A stretch of DNA of 64,000 nucleotides from Terriglobia bacterium (GTDB taxonomy: Bacteria; Acidobacteriota; Terriglobia; Bryobacterales; Bryobacteraceae): positions 58,704 through 122,703 of the forward strand of contig JAJPHN010000008.1 in the NCBI GenBank assembly GCA_021325235.1, in the 5' to 3' direction. Made by a program: the position numbers and the translations under genes. The notes below the pieces were generated by a model. The model was not told the DNA's origin. It saw nothing but the letters and a program-made list of their open reading frames with translations, and searched no databases. This document shows positions 53,470 to 62,955 of the stretch, piece by piece; the first letter of the stretch is position 1; each line of letters opens with the position of its first letter.

Positions 53470-55881
53470 CTACTCCTCACGCAAACAGACCGCCGGATCG
53501 ACACGTCCCGCCTGCGTCGCCGGTCCGGCAGTCGCGATCATCGTCACCAGCAGGAAGATCGCAACCGCCTCCGCCATCGCCACACCGTCGAAGGGTCCGG
53601 TTTCGTACAAAATCGAACGTATCCACTCGCCCATGCCAAGTGCCCCTGCGACGCCCAGCACCATTCCCGTTGCGACGGGGAGCAGACTCTGCCCAGTAAC
53701 AAGGCCAAATAGATTGGCGCGCCCTGCCCCAAGCGCCGCACGAATTCCATACTCTCTCCGGCTCGCCGCGGCCGCATAAGCCACCACACCGTAAACCCCG
53801 AGCGCCGAGAGTAAAACCGCGAGCCCCGCGAAAATCGAAAACAACAATCCCGAAAACCGCGGCTGCCACGTATTTTCACGTATCAGGCTCTTCATGGTTG
53901 CCACGTGCACCACCGCCTGCGCCGCATCCCCCAGCGACAAAACTGCCCGCAGATTTTTCTCCATCGTTTCCGGTTCGGCATATGTCCGCACAACCAGACC
54001 CGTCAGAAACGGTGTAAACAGCTGCTGCTCAAAATCGAAGTAAATCTCCGGTTCGACTCTCTCGGCCAGATCAAGATGCGGCGAATCCTTCACCAGACCA
54101 ATCACCTGTATCGTTCCTTTACTGTCTGGATCGCGCAGCAACTGTCCGACCGGATTCGCACCCCGGAAATATGCGCGGGCAAACGCCTCGTTTACCAACG
54201 CGGGCTGCACTTTGCTCTCCGGCTCGTGCGCTTCGAATGAACGTCCCGCGAGCAACGGAATACCCATCGCTCGAAAATAATCACGTGTCACACTCTGGCT
54301 CACCGGCTCGATGATCGGCTGTCGCGCCACAGCGGTCAATCGCGGAGTCTCGATCCGCGTCCGCACCACCGTGTGCGATAGCGGCAGACTGCTCGCCAGC
54401 GCCGCCGCCTGCACTCCTTGCATTGCCTGCGCACGATCGAGCAACTCCATGTAACTGGTGATACGCAGTTTCGGATCAACCGATCTATCGCCATGCCATG
54501 ATCCCTTCGGTAATCGGAGCGTCAGTACATGGTCCGAGCGCATCCCGTGATCCTCGGAGAGCAGACGCTGCAAACTCCGCACCAGGAGCAGCGATGTCAC
54601 GAGCAGCATCATCGAGACTGCCGTCTCCAATGCGACCACGGCTCGCAAAAACCGGCGCACGGGCCGGCTCCCGGCCACTTTCGCCCCGCTCTCGCGCAAT
54701 CCGCTCGCCGCATCCATTGAGGTTGCAATCCAAGCCGGCAGCAGCCCACATACGAAGGCACACAACGACGCAACGCCGAACCCGAACAGAACCGCGCGCC
54801 CGTCCAAGTGCATCCGCGCCAGGTTTGGGATGCCGTGCACCGATTCGGTTAACGCATTCCGCAGCACCGGGAGCGCAATCCACGTCATCCCAAGCGAAAG
54901 CGTCAGAGCGAACACGGCCAGGATCAGCATCTGGCCAAGCGCATCCCTCATCAGATCCGCACGGCGGCCGCCGAGCGCCAGCCGGACCGCGTACTCGCGC
55001 CGTCTCGCGATGCCCCGCGCCAGTAGCAAGCTACATAGGTTGGCACAGCCGATGGCCAGCAAACCGCCGGTCATACCCATGGCGAGCCACACAATGATGC
55101 GCTGGTCCGGATTGCCCGTCTCCTCCCAAGATTCTGCGCGGAGACGCAGCTTCTCACCGCCGCCCCGTTCCGGTGTAAGCGAGAGCGCCATCGCCCTGAG
55201 CACCTCGTTGGCGCGTGGCACGCCAACGCTGGGCAGCAAGCGCGCCATTATCTGCAAATTGCGATCGTCGCTTCTCCACTCGGCCGTGCTGAGCCGCAAA
55301 GGTACCCAAAGCATCGAACCCGCATATTCGCCCGGCACTACGAAATCCGCCGGCAACACGCCCACGATCGTGTAAGAAGCGCCATCGATCGAAACCGCTC
55401 TGCCAATCGCCTGCGCATCGCCCCTGAACAGCTGCTGCCACGCGCGATAGCTCAGAACCGCCACTGCTGGTGCGCTCGCCTGTTCATCACGTTCGGAAAG
55501 CAATCGCCCCAGCCACGGCCGCGCGCCAAGCATCTCGAAATACGCCCCCGCCACCGACAATCCGAACACCTGATCCGGCACCGGCACATTTGTCATCGTG
55601 AATAAGCCCATACGAGCTGCAGCGATTTGCGCGAAAAGATTCCTCTCCGCGCGCAGGCGTTCCAGCACTGGAGCCGAAACGTGGCCCCACTCCTGTATCC
55701 CGGCGGCCGCCTGAATCTCGACAACCGATTCCGCGTCCGCGAAATTCGCAGGCCGCAGCAGCACGGCATCCAGCACGCTGAAAACCACGAGCGCGCTGCT
55801 CATCCCGAGCGCCAGCACAAGAACCGCCGCCACCGAATATCTCTTGTTGCGGGAAAGCGAACGAAGGGACGAACGCAGCAC
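53470..55881 (-). CDS. Duplicated orphan permease (ADOP, MacB/FtsX-like)
   Basis: An 803-aa relative of the PadR-linked permease at 28474-31122. It begins directly with the first MacB unit (MLRSSLRSLSRNKRYSVAAVLVLALG) and so lacks the ~80-residue cytoplasmic N-terminal part. FtsX blocks contain LCSLLLARGIARRREYAVRLALGGRRADLMRDAL and AAASRREYGIRAALGAGRANL. No PadR gene or ATPase gene is adjacent. The start is GTG at 55881. It is probably a complete two-module permease, and its substrate is unknown. Confidence 0.88.
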   Translation of the reverse strand: MLRSSLRSLSRNKRYSVAAVLVLALGMSSALVVFSVLDAVLLRPANFADAESVVEIQAAAGIQEWGHVSAPVLERLRAERNLFAQIAAARMGLFTMTNVPVPDQVFGLSVAGAYFEMLGARPWLGRLLSERDEQASAPAVAVLSYRAWQQLFRGDAQAIGRAVSIDGASYTIVGVLPADFVVPGEYAGSMLWVPLRLSTAEWRSDDRNLQIMARLLPSVGVPRANEVLRAMALSLTPERGGGEKLRLRAESWEETGNPDQRIIVWLAMGMTGGLLAIGCANLCSLLLARGIARRREYAVRLALGGRRADLMRDALGQMLILAVFALTLSLGMTWIALPVLRNALTESVHGIPNLARMHLDGRAVLFGFGVASLCAFVCGLLPAWIATSMDAASGLRESGAKVAGSRPVRRFLRAVVALETAVSMMLLVTSLLLVRSLQRLLSEDHGMRSDHVLTLRLPKGSWHGDRSVDPKLRITSYMELLDRAQAMQGVQAAALASSLPLSHTVVRTRIETPRLTAVARQPIIEPVSQSVTRDYFRAMGIPLLAGRSFEAHEPESKVQPALVNEAFARAYFRGANPVGQLLRDPDSKGTIQVIGLVKDSPHLDLAERVEPEIYFDFEQQLFTPFLTGLVVRTYAEPETMEKNLRAVLSLGDAAQAVVHVATMKSLIRENTWQPRFSGLLFSIFAGLAVLLSALGVYGVVAYAAAASRREYGIRAALGAGRANLFGLVTGQSLLPVATGMVLGVAGALGMGEWIRSILYETGPFDGVAMAEAVAIFLLVTMIATAGPATQAGRVDPAVCLREE

Positions 55882-55921
55882 CGTAATTACCCCCGCTAAG
55901 CGACGGCCTGATGTTCTCGCT

Positions 55922-56721
55922 TCAGGTAATACCCCCTGCCATGCACTTTTTCGACGCGCCCCGGTTCCAATCCTGCGCTCGCCAGTAATGCGTCACCAGC
56001 GTTTTACGCGTCCGTTTCAGATCCTTGATTCCCGTGCCGCCATGCAGCAGTTGTCCGTGCCAGACAAACACGTCGCCCGCCTCGCCCAGAAACACTTCGC
56101 GTTTGGCATTCGCCTCCCGCAGCTGCTCTTCGACATAGGCGCGGCACGCCGGCATCTCGTTCTCGATCGCATGAATCCCGCAATGCGAAAAGCGGTAGGG
56201 CGGCAGTTTGTGCGACCCCGGATGATACACGAGCGGGCCCGCCTCCGGATGCACATCCTCCAGACAGATCGAGGTCACGGCCATTTTGTTCTCCACCGGA
56301 GGCGGCATGTACCACGAATCGAAATGGTCCGGCTGCTGGCTGCCCCACAAAGATTCAGCGAATTGCAGATCATCGGATCCCCTCCAAGCAGCTTTGACAG
56401 AATCTTCGTCAGCGGCTTGCTCAGCGCGAGCGCCCGCACCTCCGGCTCCTGCAAAAAAAGATCATTGATTTTGATTGGTCCGTCGAACGCATCCCGCGGC
56501 GCTTCACTGGCGCGAAACCGTTTGCCAACATGCGGCTCGTGGAGCACATCTACTGTCGCACTGCCCAGCGAGGCCGGATTCGCCATCACTCGCTCCACCA
56601 CCGCATTCACCGCGTTCACTTGTTTAGGGTCGAAAAACCCCGAAAGCACCAGGTATCCGTTCTCTTCCCAGAAGCGCTGCTGCTCCGCGCTCAGCTTATG
56701 TTTCGAATTCCACAGTTGCAC
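55922..56721 (-). pseudogene. Phytanoyl-CoA dioxygenase-family gene, split by a frameshift
   Basis: Two overlapping frames together give one PhyH-type Fe(II)/2-oxoglutarate dioxygenase. The 5' part (from ATG 56721) encodes LSAEQQRFWEENGYLVLSGF through LLGGDPMICNSLN. Around 56345-56360 the coherent protein jumps to the other frame, which continues WGSQQPDHFDSWYMPPP with the HxD metal motif, and later VWHGQLLHGGTG and RKTLVTHYW (distal His and Arg). A one-base loss explains the break, with no stop codon between the halves. It may be a recent pseudogene or an assembly error. Confidence 0.8.
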
Positions 56722-56787
56722 CCCGCCATCGTACCAATCACCACCATGGCCCGAAACTTCCGCCGCCCGGAACTAATCAGCACATAT

Positions 56788-57654
56788 ATGAGTACAACCA
56801 CGGCTGAACTGACCGATACCTTCTCCCTCGGCGGCGATCTCACCGTTCGCCGGCTCGGTTTCGGCGCCATGCGCATTACAGGACCCGGCATCTGGGGCGA
56901 GCCGCAAGATCCCGAACAAGCCAAACGCGTTTTGAAGCGCGCTGTCGAGCTTGGCGTCACTTTCATCGACACGGCCGATTCCTACGGCCCCGAAGTGAGC
57001 GAGCGATTGATCGGCGAAACGCTTGCGCCCTATCCCAAAGATGTGGTCATCGCGACTAAAGGCGGACTCACTCGCCAGGGCCCGAACAAATGGCTGCCCG
57101 TCGGCCGTCCCGAATATCTGCATCAGGAGGTCGAGATGAGCCTGCGCCGGTTACGTCTCGAGCGCATCGACCTTTATCAGCTTCATCGGATCGACCCGAA
57201 GGTTCCCGTCGAAGAATCGCTCGCAATTCTGGCCAAACTGCAGAAGGAAGGCAAAATCCGCCACATCGGCCTCTCCGAAGTTTCCGTCGAGGAAATCGAA
57301 CGCGCGCAGAAAACCGCCAGAATCGTCAGCGTACAGAACAAATACAACCTCAGCGACCGCGCCCATGAATCCGTGCTGAACTACTGCGAGAAGAACAATC
57401 TCGGCTTCATCCCGTGGTTTCCTGTCGCAGCCGGCAAACTCGCGGAGCCCGGCGGTATTCTCGAGAGATTTGCCAAACAGCACAACGCCACCGTCGCGCA
57501 ACTCTCGATTGCGTGGCTACTGCATCGCTCGCCGGTGATGCTGCCGATTCCCGGCACTTCTTCGGTCAAACACCTCGAAGAGAACGTGGCCTCGGAAAAA
57601 ATCCGTCTCTCAGCAGACGAGTGGAAGCAGATCGAATCCGCCGTCAAGCAATAA
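56788..57654 (+). CDS. Aldo/keto reductase
   Basis: A 288-aa NADPH-dependent oxidoreductase. The catalytic tetrad is visible: FIDTADSYG supplies Asp and Tyr, VIATKGGL the Lys and DLYQLHRID the His. The cofactor end has LPIPGTSSVKHLEENV. RRLRLERIDL and KIRHIGLSEV are standard family parts. The frame runs to 56530, but the ATG at 56788 starts a normal N-terminus (TTAELTDTFSLGG). It is divergent from the broken dioxygenase gene, 66 bp apart. The substrate is unknown. Confidence 0.93.
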   Translation: MSTTTAELTDTFSLGGDLTVRRLGFGAMRITGPGIWGEPQDPEQAKRVLKRAVELGVTFIDTADSYGPEVSERLIGETLAPYPKDVVIATKGGLTRQGPNKWLPVGRPEYLHQEVEMSLRRLRLERIDLYQLHRIDPKVPVEESLAILAKLQKEGKIRHIGLSEVSVEEIERAQKTARIVSVQNKYNLSDRAHESVLNYCEKNNLGFIPWFPVAAGKLAEPGGILERFAKQHNATVAQLSIAWLLHRSPVMLPIPGTSSVKHLEENVASEKIRLSADEWKQIESAVKQ

Positions 57655-57795
57655 GGCGCGAACCTCTCGCACTCTTTAAGACTGCGGATTCTCGCCTGGT
57701 CACGAGTCCACCGATTTGTAAACCCATCCGCTTACAGTACGAGCTTATACCGCCCTTATACGAAGTACGCTACAGTCGGAACGGGTTCGTACGGT

Positions 57796-59262
57796 TTGCA
57801 GAGCATAGCCACAGGCCGGCTCGACAGTAAGTCCGGGTTCCGCGCCATCTTGCATGGCGTAACCGGCCTGGCGGCAGTCTTGTTCGTCACATGGCTGGCC
57901 TTCTTGTTGCGGCTGAACATGGCGGCGGCCGGATTCCTGCAACTGCTGGTCGTGGTCGTCGTCGCCTCCAAAGCGGGATTCTGGGAAGCTACTGCCGCCT
58001 CGATCCTCGCCAATCTATGTCTCAACTACTTCTTCATCAAGCCGCTCTTTACGCTCTATGTACCGGATACACGGGACTGGGTCGCTCTCATCGTTTTCGA
58101 AGTGGTCGCATTGCTGGTCAGCCGCTTATCTGCCGAGGCGCAGAAGCAGGCGGCTCGAGCCGTTAGTCATGAAAGGGAACTTGAGCGTCTCTATGAACTG
58201 GCTAGAACTCTGCTGGCAGTCGACGTGCAACAAAGTCAATCAGCAGCCATCGTGACACCGCTGCAGAAGATCTTCAGCCTGGAGCAAGTAGTAATTTTTG
58301 ACGCACCGAAGGCGCAAGCTGTGTTCGCCGGTAACTTCGGTGGGGAATTGGAAGTGCAAACTCGAGATGCCTATCTCACTCAGTGCAATCGTGATGCAAG
58401 TGCTCCAGCCGGAACCTGGTTTCGCGTTCTGCGAGTCGGTGTCCGCGCCGTGGGATCGATAGGACTGCGTGGTAGCGGCCTGACAGCGGCAACCGTGAAC
58501 GCAATCGCCTGGCTCACCGCAATCGCCCTCGAGCGAACTCATTCGCTTGAGCGCGAGACACAGGCGCAAGCCGAGCGCCGCAGCGAGGAACTGCGGACCA
58601 CGGTATTGGATGCGCTCGCGCACGAATATAAGACCCCACTTACTGTGGTCAGGACCGCGACCACAGGTCTGATGGAAATAGGTGCGCTCAACGGAATCGC
58701 CTTAGAATTGATTGCATTGATCGATTCCGAAATCAGCCGGCTGGCAAGATTGACCGACAACCTGCTTCAGACAGCTCGTCTGGACCGGGCGGAGGTTCGG
58801 ATTCGGCCCGAGCAGATCGACCTCAGCGAATTGATGCGCGACGCGATAATGGTCCGGCAGAGCGAGACTCCTCAGCGCAAGTTTGATCTACAGGGTGCGC
58901 ACGGCAAAATCCTGATACGCGCGGATCGTGAACTCGTTACACTTGCGCTATCGCAATACCTTGACAACGCTGCCAAATACTCCGATCCCGCCGATCCCAT
59001 TGTTGTATCAATCCAGCAGTTACCTGAATGTATCCGCATCGGCGTGAAAAGTTCCGGCCCCCCTATTCCGGAATCAGAAAAGAGGCAGCTCTTTGAGAGG
59101 TTCTATCGGGGCGCGGAATCGAGCCACCGTGCTTCCGGCACTGGAATCGGTCTTTCTGTCACTAAGAAAGTTGCGGCGGTGCACAGCGGCCGAGTTTGGG
59201 TTAGTAGTGATACGGATGGCAATACCTTCTTCCTTGAATTACCCCGTCTGATGAAGAATTGA
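57796..59262 (+). CDS. KdpD-like sensor histidine kinase (without the N-terminal KdpD domain)
   Basis: A 488-aa kinase with a DUF4118-type membrane region of about four helices (VTGLAAVLFVTWLAFLLRL; LVVVVVASKAGFWEATAASILANLCLNYFFIKP; DWVALIVFEVVALLVSRL). A GAF-like region (residues ~130-250) comes next. HisKA has His276 in LDALAHEYKTPLTVV, and the HATPase domain has DNAAKYSDP, FERFYRG and GTGIGLSVTKKV. It lacks the cytoplasmic KdpD and Usp domains, so it senses without them. The start is TTG at 57796. It overlaps the response regulator start by one base. Confidence 0.88.
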   Translation: MQSIATGRLDSKSGFRAILHGVTGLAAVLFVTWLAFLLRLNMAAAGFLQLLVVVVVASKAGFWEATAASILANLCLNYFFIKPLFTLYVPDTRDWVALIVFEVVALLVSRLSAEAQKQAARAVSHERELERLYELARTLLAVDVQQSQSAAIVTPLQKIFSLEQVVIFDAPKAQAVFAGNFGGELEVQTRDAYLTQCNRDASAPAGTWFRVLRVGVRAVGSIGLRGSGLTAATVNAIAWLTAIALERTHSLERETQAQAERRSEELRTTVLDALAHEYKTPLTVVRTATTGLMEIGALNGIALELIALIDSEISRLARLTDNLLQTARLDRAEVRIRPEQIDLSELMRDAIMVRQSETPQRKFDLQGAHGKILIRADRELVTLALSQYLDNAAKYSDPADPIVVSIQQLPECIRIGVKSSGPPIPESEKRQLFERFYRGAESSHRASGTGIGLSVTKKVAAVHSGRVWVSSDTDGNTFFLELPRLMKN

Positions 59263-59978
59263 TGGCCAAGGACTCCGCAGGTAAGGTACTCATTGTTGAC
59301 GACGAGTTCTCGATTCGCAGAGTCCTGCATACTACGCTGGCGGCTTTAAGCTTTGAAATCGAAGAGGCGATCACTGGCGAAGAGGCACTCGCGAAAATCA
59401 AGGCGCAACCATTTGACGCCATTCTTCTGGACATCAACATGCCCGGCATAGGCGGCATGGCTGCGTGCCGTGAAATACGCAAAATCAGCAGTACACTTCC
59501 CATATTGATGCTCACTGTGCGCGGCGGCTTGGAAGATATAGTAAGTGCCCTGGACGCTGGAGCGGACGATTATGTTACGAAGCCCTTCCATGTCGGAGAG
59601 CTAACGGCTCGAATCCGCACGGCCGTACGCCGCAATCGTGCAATCAACCGGCTTCCTGAGCACTTTCGTTTTGGCCAACTCGAGCTGGATGTTACCCGCC
59701 GCATGCTGACAAGGGCCGGCCGTACGATCCATCTCACCCCCAAAGAGTTCGATCTGTTGCACTACCTGATGGCTCATTCCGGTGTTCCTGTTCCGCATGC
59801 AAAGCTACTGCGAGCCGTTTGGGGACCGGAATACGGAGGAGAGTTGGAGTACTTGAGAACCTTTATCCGCCAGCTCCGTCTGAAAATCGAGGATGATCCA
59901 TCCAGCCCCGTGTATCTTCTCACTGAGCCACACATCGGATATCGCTTTGCAGACGTGCCAAACAGGAGCGGAAGTTAA
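59262..59978 (+). CDS. OmpR/KdpE-family response regulator
   Basis: A 238-aa regulator and partner of the upstream KdpD-like kinase (TGATG overlap). The receiver has IVDDEF, phospho-acceptor Asp57 in LLDINMPG, LTVRG and Lys in YVTKPFH. A winged-helix trans_reg_C domain follows (VTRRMLTRAGRTIHLTPKEFDLLHYLM, LRTFIRQLRLKIEDDPSSPVYLLTEPHIGYRF), close to KdpE. In many bacteria this pair controls the Kdp potassium pump; no kdpFABC genes are in the window. It is convergent with the next gene. Confidence 0.93.
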   Translation: MAKDSAGKVLIVDDEFSIRRVLHTTLAALSFEIEEAITGEEALAKIKAQPFDAILLDINMPGIGGMAACREIRKISSTLPILMLTVRGGLEDIVSALDAGADDYVTKPFHVGELTARIRTAVRRNRAINRLPEHFRFGQLELDVTRRMLTRAGRTIHLTPKEFDLLHYLMAHSGVPVPHAKLLRAVWGPEYGGELEYLRTFIRQLRLKIEDDPSSPVYLLTEPHIGYRFADVPNRSGS

Positions 59979-59994
59979 TAGGCCGGCTCTGCTC

Positions 59995-60699
59995 TCATTT
60001 GCTGCTGGTTGCCAGCGCTAAGGCACCTTGGAACCGCATCTTTTCAGGTAGAAAGGCTTTCGAGATTTGTAGCCTTCCAATCCGTGCTTGAAAGTATATA
60101 CTTGCCTTCGCATCTTCGACCGCGGTCGATGGAAAGTAGTAAACCGCTGCTACACCGTCGCTCATCTGATAAACCGTTGCCTGCTCCGGCCTGGTCAACG
60201 GATGTCCGCCGCTCTCCAATGATGCCGACGAGACTAACTGTTTGCTCCACTTGCCGGGATCTCCGAAATAGGTGCCAGGAATCCTGTAAATTGCGAGGAT
60301 GCATCCATCAAATGCATCGAGGGGAACGCCTGTCTGCCCGGATCGCAATTCAGCTACACGAACTGGCAGCGCACTTTCCCAGCGGATCAGCAGAGGAACT
60401 GTCTGTAGCTGCGGCGAACTGCGCCAGGAGCCAAGCAGACCAGCGCTTTTGGATGACTGCAAATCATATCCAAGCCCATGTTCCTGTCCCATAACTCCGC
60501 CAGCGCGGCGAGCTTCTTCGCTTTGGACCGGAATAATGGCAGCGTTGATCGACTGTGACCACGGGGAGTTATCGAGAATACTCTGAGCTTCCGCCTTGGT
60601 CCAGCTTGCGGGCGCCCGATCCCAAACCTGTTCCGCCGAGAAGGCAAGAGCCGCGAACGCCAGCGCAATTTCACAGCACTGTCGAATGCGCATCAACAT
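59995..60699 (-). CDS. Secreted protein of unknown function, 234 aa
   Basis: A 234-aa protein with a signal peptide (CCEIALAFAALAFSAEQ) and a mature part containing WTKAEAQSILDNSPWSQSINA, a motif I have seen in other small acidobacterial exported proteins of unknown role. Further parts are SPQLQTVPLLIRWESALPVRVAEL and FDGCILAIYRIPGTYFGD. The frame extends to 60789, but the ATG at 60699 places the signal peptide correctly. It follows the barrel gene by 5 bp and may help its assembly or form a partner. Confidence 0.65.
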   Translation of the reverse strand: MLMRIRQCCEIALAFAALAFSAEQVWDRAPASWTKAEAQSILDNSPWSQSINAAIIPVQSEEARRAGGVMGQEHGLGYDLQSSKSAGLLGSWRSSPQLQTVPLLIRWESALPVRVAELRSGQTGVPLDAFDGCILAIYRIPGTYFGDPGKWSKQLVSSASLESGGHPLTRPEQATVYQMSDGVAAVYYFPSTAVEDAKASIYFQARIGRLQISKAFLPEKMRFQGALALATSSK

Positions 60700-60704
60700 A
60701 GAAT

Positions 60705-62561
60705 TTAGAACTTGACCATCACGCCGAATCCTATAGAGGAGGTGCTCCGGCGAAGATCGGGGTACCAAACGCCCCCGGAATTCGCGCAAGCAGTCTGCGC
60801 GGCATTGGGATCGGCGGTTCCGGCAGATGCACCCGACATGCAGGCGTAATCCTGCGGTGCTCCATTGTTACCACCCGGTGGCGTGATGCCGCCGCGACCC
60901 GAGAAGTACGGCACATCCGAGTGCCGGTAACCAACTTCGCCCCACCAGGTAATGTATTGTCTCGGCATCCATTGGAACGTTACTGTGCTGTCCCACATGT
61001 GCGCCTTTTCGCCGGGTAGTTCGGTGAAATAGGTTGATCCGGAGATCGCATCCGCGCCATTTATGGGGGGTAGCAGTGTCAGATATCGACCAGGATTGTT
61101 CATCAGACCGCCGCCTAGCGTAACCGCGTACGTATCACGGTGGAACCAGAATCGGTTGTAACCCATCCATCCAACGAAAGAGCTCTTGTTAGCGCCCCCG
61201 ATACATGTTATGCCGCCGCCGTACTGGCAGCCCGCGTCAAACGTCGTTGTAAGTGCGGCCTTTGACAGTCCATTCTCCGGGTTATTGTAGTAGCGCACCT
61301 CTATGCTGTCGTCGGTATGAATGCGCTGCGTTCTTGGGAGGCCTAAGTTATCCTGCCCGTAACCGTACTGGTTGAAGACGAGCGAGAGCCACTCTTTGGG
61401 CCGGTAGAGAATCTGCCCACCCAGCCCCGGATGGCCGTTATATTTCGCGTACGATTGCCAGCCGTTGATGATCCAGGGTTCAATCTTCAACTTATTCGTC
61501 GGGAACCACTGAATGCGAACGCCGCTGAAAAACCATGGCGTATTGGATGAGACGTAGGAGGGCTGATAGGTCCAGTTATCGAAATTATAGTAGCTGAATA
61601 AGCCTACATAAGATGCAAAAATGCCGGCGTCGACGTTTAGTCCGTGATTTACATTGAAATGGTACCCGCCATATGCTTCCGAAACATACCGGTACGCGTC
61701 GCGCAGATCCCACTGCCCCACCGCCGCGCTCGCGTCATTGCGCGGTGTAGTCGTGGCGAACATGCCCATCATGAACAGAATGCGGCCGCGAACGTTCTGC
61801 CAATGAAAATCGCCGCCTACGCTCGCCTGCTCAACCTGGATTTCACCGGAACGAAACTCCTCCGTGGAACCGCCCATGGTGTGATCTTTCGGTTGATTGA
61901 AGTCGACGATAAAGTTGGTGTCAAAACGAATTTCGGGTGTGAAGAACGCAGTGTCGAGAACCGTGTCTTTCGTTCTTGGATTCCCGTTCAACCAGGTGAA
62001 ATCACCAAACGCAAAGGGCGTCTGATTGTCTACAGCCGGCCCCGGCGCGGGCGTGGCCAGAGCGGGTGGAAGTACGCTCGACGAAGCCGCGCTGGCCGTC
62101 TGTGCTGATGTACTTGTTGGAATGACGTTGTTCTGGGCGGAACTCGTTGCATTCGCAGTTTGTTCCTTGTGGTTTGATGCAACCGCAGCGGTGTTGGTCA
62201 GTTGCACATCGAGCCGCGTTGCACGGCCGCCGACAACTTCGAGCGAGGCTACACTCGTGTCGGCGAACCCGTCAACCTGAGTAGCCAGCGAGTAAGTGCC
62301 GGCAGGCGTGTCGGCAAACGAGTAAATGCCATTGCTGTCCGAGATTGTGCTACGGATCGCGCTGCCATCAAGACGCGTCGCGGTGATGGTCGCGCCCCCA
62401 ACGGGCTGCTTGGCGGCATCTCGCACCAAACCTGTGATGGTGCCGAGGGCCGGGCGCGGCTGTGCCGTTCCTGCGCCACCGAGGTTCTGGTCAGGTTGCT
62501 GCGCCCAGGCTGCCGTGAGGGACAGAAAAACCGCACAAGACAATAATCGAACTGTTTTCAT
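60705..62561 (-). CDS. Outer-membrane beta-barrel protein with carboxypeptidase regulatory-like domain
   Basis: A 618-aa protein. A signal peptide (LLSCAVFLSLTAAWAQ) leads into a carboxypeptidase regulatory-like Ig domain (ITGLVRDAAKQPVGGATITATRLDG...IYSFADTPAGTYSLATQVDGF). An Ala/Ser-rich linker follows, then a long barrel of the OmpL-like putative porin type (FHWQNVRGRILFMMGMFATTTPR, YHFNVNHGLNVDAGIFASYVGLFSYYNFDNW, LSLVFNQYGYGQDNLGLPRT, ending FGVMVKF with a terminal aromatic). The start ATG at 62561 follows the frame's long upstream extension, which is not protein-like. It forms an operon with the small secreted protein. Confidence 0.82.
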   Translation of the reverse strand: MKTVRLLSCAVFLSLTAAWAQQPDQNLGGAGTAQPRPALGTITGLVRDAAKQPVGGATITATRLDGSAIRSTISDSNGIYSFADTPAGTYSLATQVDGFADTSVASLEVVGGRATRLDVQLTNTAAVASNHKEQTANATSSAQNNVIPTSTSAQTASAASSSVLPPALATPAPGPAVDNQTPFAFGDFTWLNGNPRTKDTVLDTAFFTPEIRFDTNFIVDFNQPKDHTMGGSTEEFRSGEIQVEQASVGGDFHWQNVRGRILFMMGMFATTTPRNDASAAVGQWDLRDAYRYVSEAYGGYHFNVNHGLNVDAGIFASYVGLFSYYNFDNWTYQPSYVSSNTPWFFSGVRIQWFPTNKLKIEPWIINGWQSYAKYNGHPGLGGQILYRPKEWLSLVFNQYGYGQDNLGLPRTQRIHTDDSIEVRYYNNPENGLSKAALTTTFDAGCQYGGGITCIGGANKSSFVGWMGYNRFWFHRDTYAVTLGGGLMNNPGRYLTLLPPINGADAISGSTYFTELPGEKAHMWDSTVTFQWMPRQYITWWGEVGYRHSDVPYFSGRGGITPPGGNNGAPQDYACMSGASAGTADPNAAQTACANSGGVWYPDLRRSTSSIGFGVMVKF

Positions 62562-62717
62562 AAGAAAGCCTACGCACCTGCAATGCGTGGCGGAGTCATT
62601 CGTTTGAGAAACACTCCCCGCACGCGCAAATAGCCAATCACGTACGGAGTGCATTAGCAGTCGCAGCCATTGTTGGTGCGAATACCTTCATCCTGCCGAA
62701 AGGTACATAAGGAAGGC

Positions 62718-62762
62718 ATGAAGATCGCGGTTCATTTTTCTTTATGCGGTCCTTATGAACCG
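62718..62762 (+). other. Leader region with ATG and 8-bp inverted repeat
   Basis: ATG at 62718 has AAGGAAGG just upstream and begins a 50-codon frame (to 62870) with no family resemblance. CGGTTCAT at 62728-62735 pairs with ATGAACCG at 62755-62762 around a 19-nt loop. Either a leader peptide or an operator-like inverted repeat upstream of the small membrane ORF is possible. Confidence 0.3.
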
Positions 62763-62790
62763 ATGATTATGGTGGCGGAAGCAGGATCTT

Positions 62791-62955
62791 GTGAAACGTC
62801 TCGTGCACATTTCTCTCTTGGTGCTGGGTGCAATCGTGTTCGTACAAGGACTGGCCGCAGACCACCATGAGTCGCCGTGGGGAATGATTCGAGGCGCAAC
62901 CGGTTTTGCTTTTTCGCTCATTACGCTTGGTAACCGGTCGCAATGGAAAGCTTGA
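62791..62955 (+). CDS. Small membrane protein, 54 aa
   Basis: A 54-residue ORF (GTG start, AGGA 5 bases upstream). It has a first hydrophobic segment (LVHISLLVLGAIVFVQGLAA), a short polar loop (DHHESPWG) and a second weaker one (GATGFAFSLITLG). It ends 13 bases inside the following VWA gene, which suggests coupling. I do not recognise a family. Length and topology resemble other small membrane regulators, but no role can be assigned. Confidence 0.5.
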   Translation: MKRLVHISLLVLGAIVFVQGLAADHHESPWGMIRGATGFAFSLITLGNRSQWKA

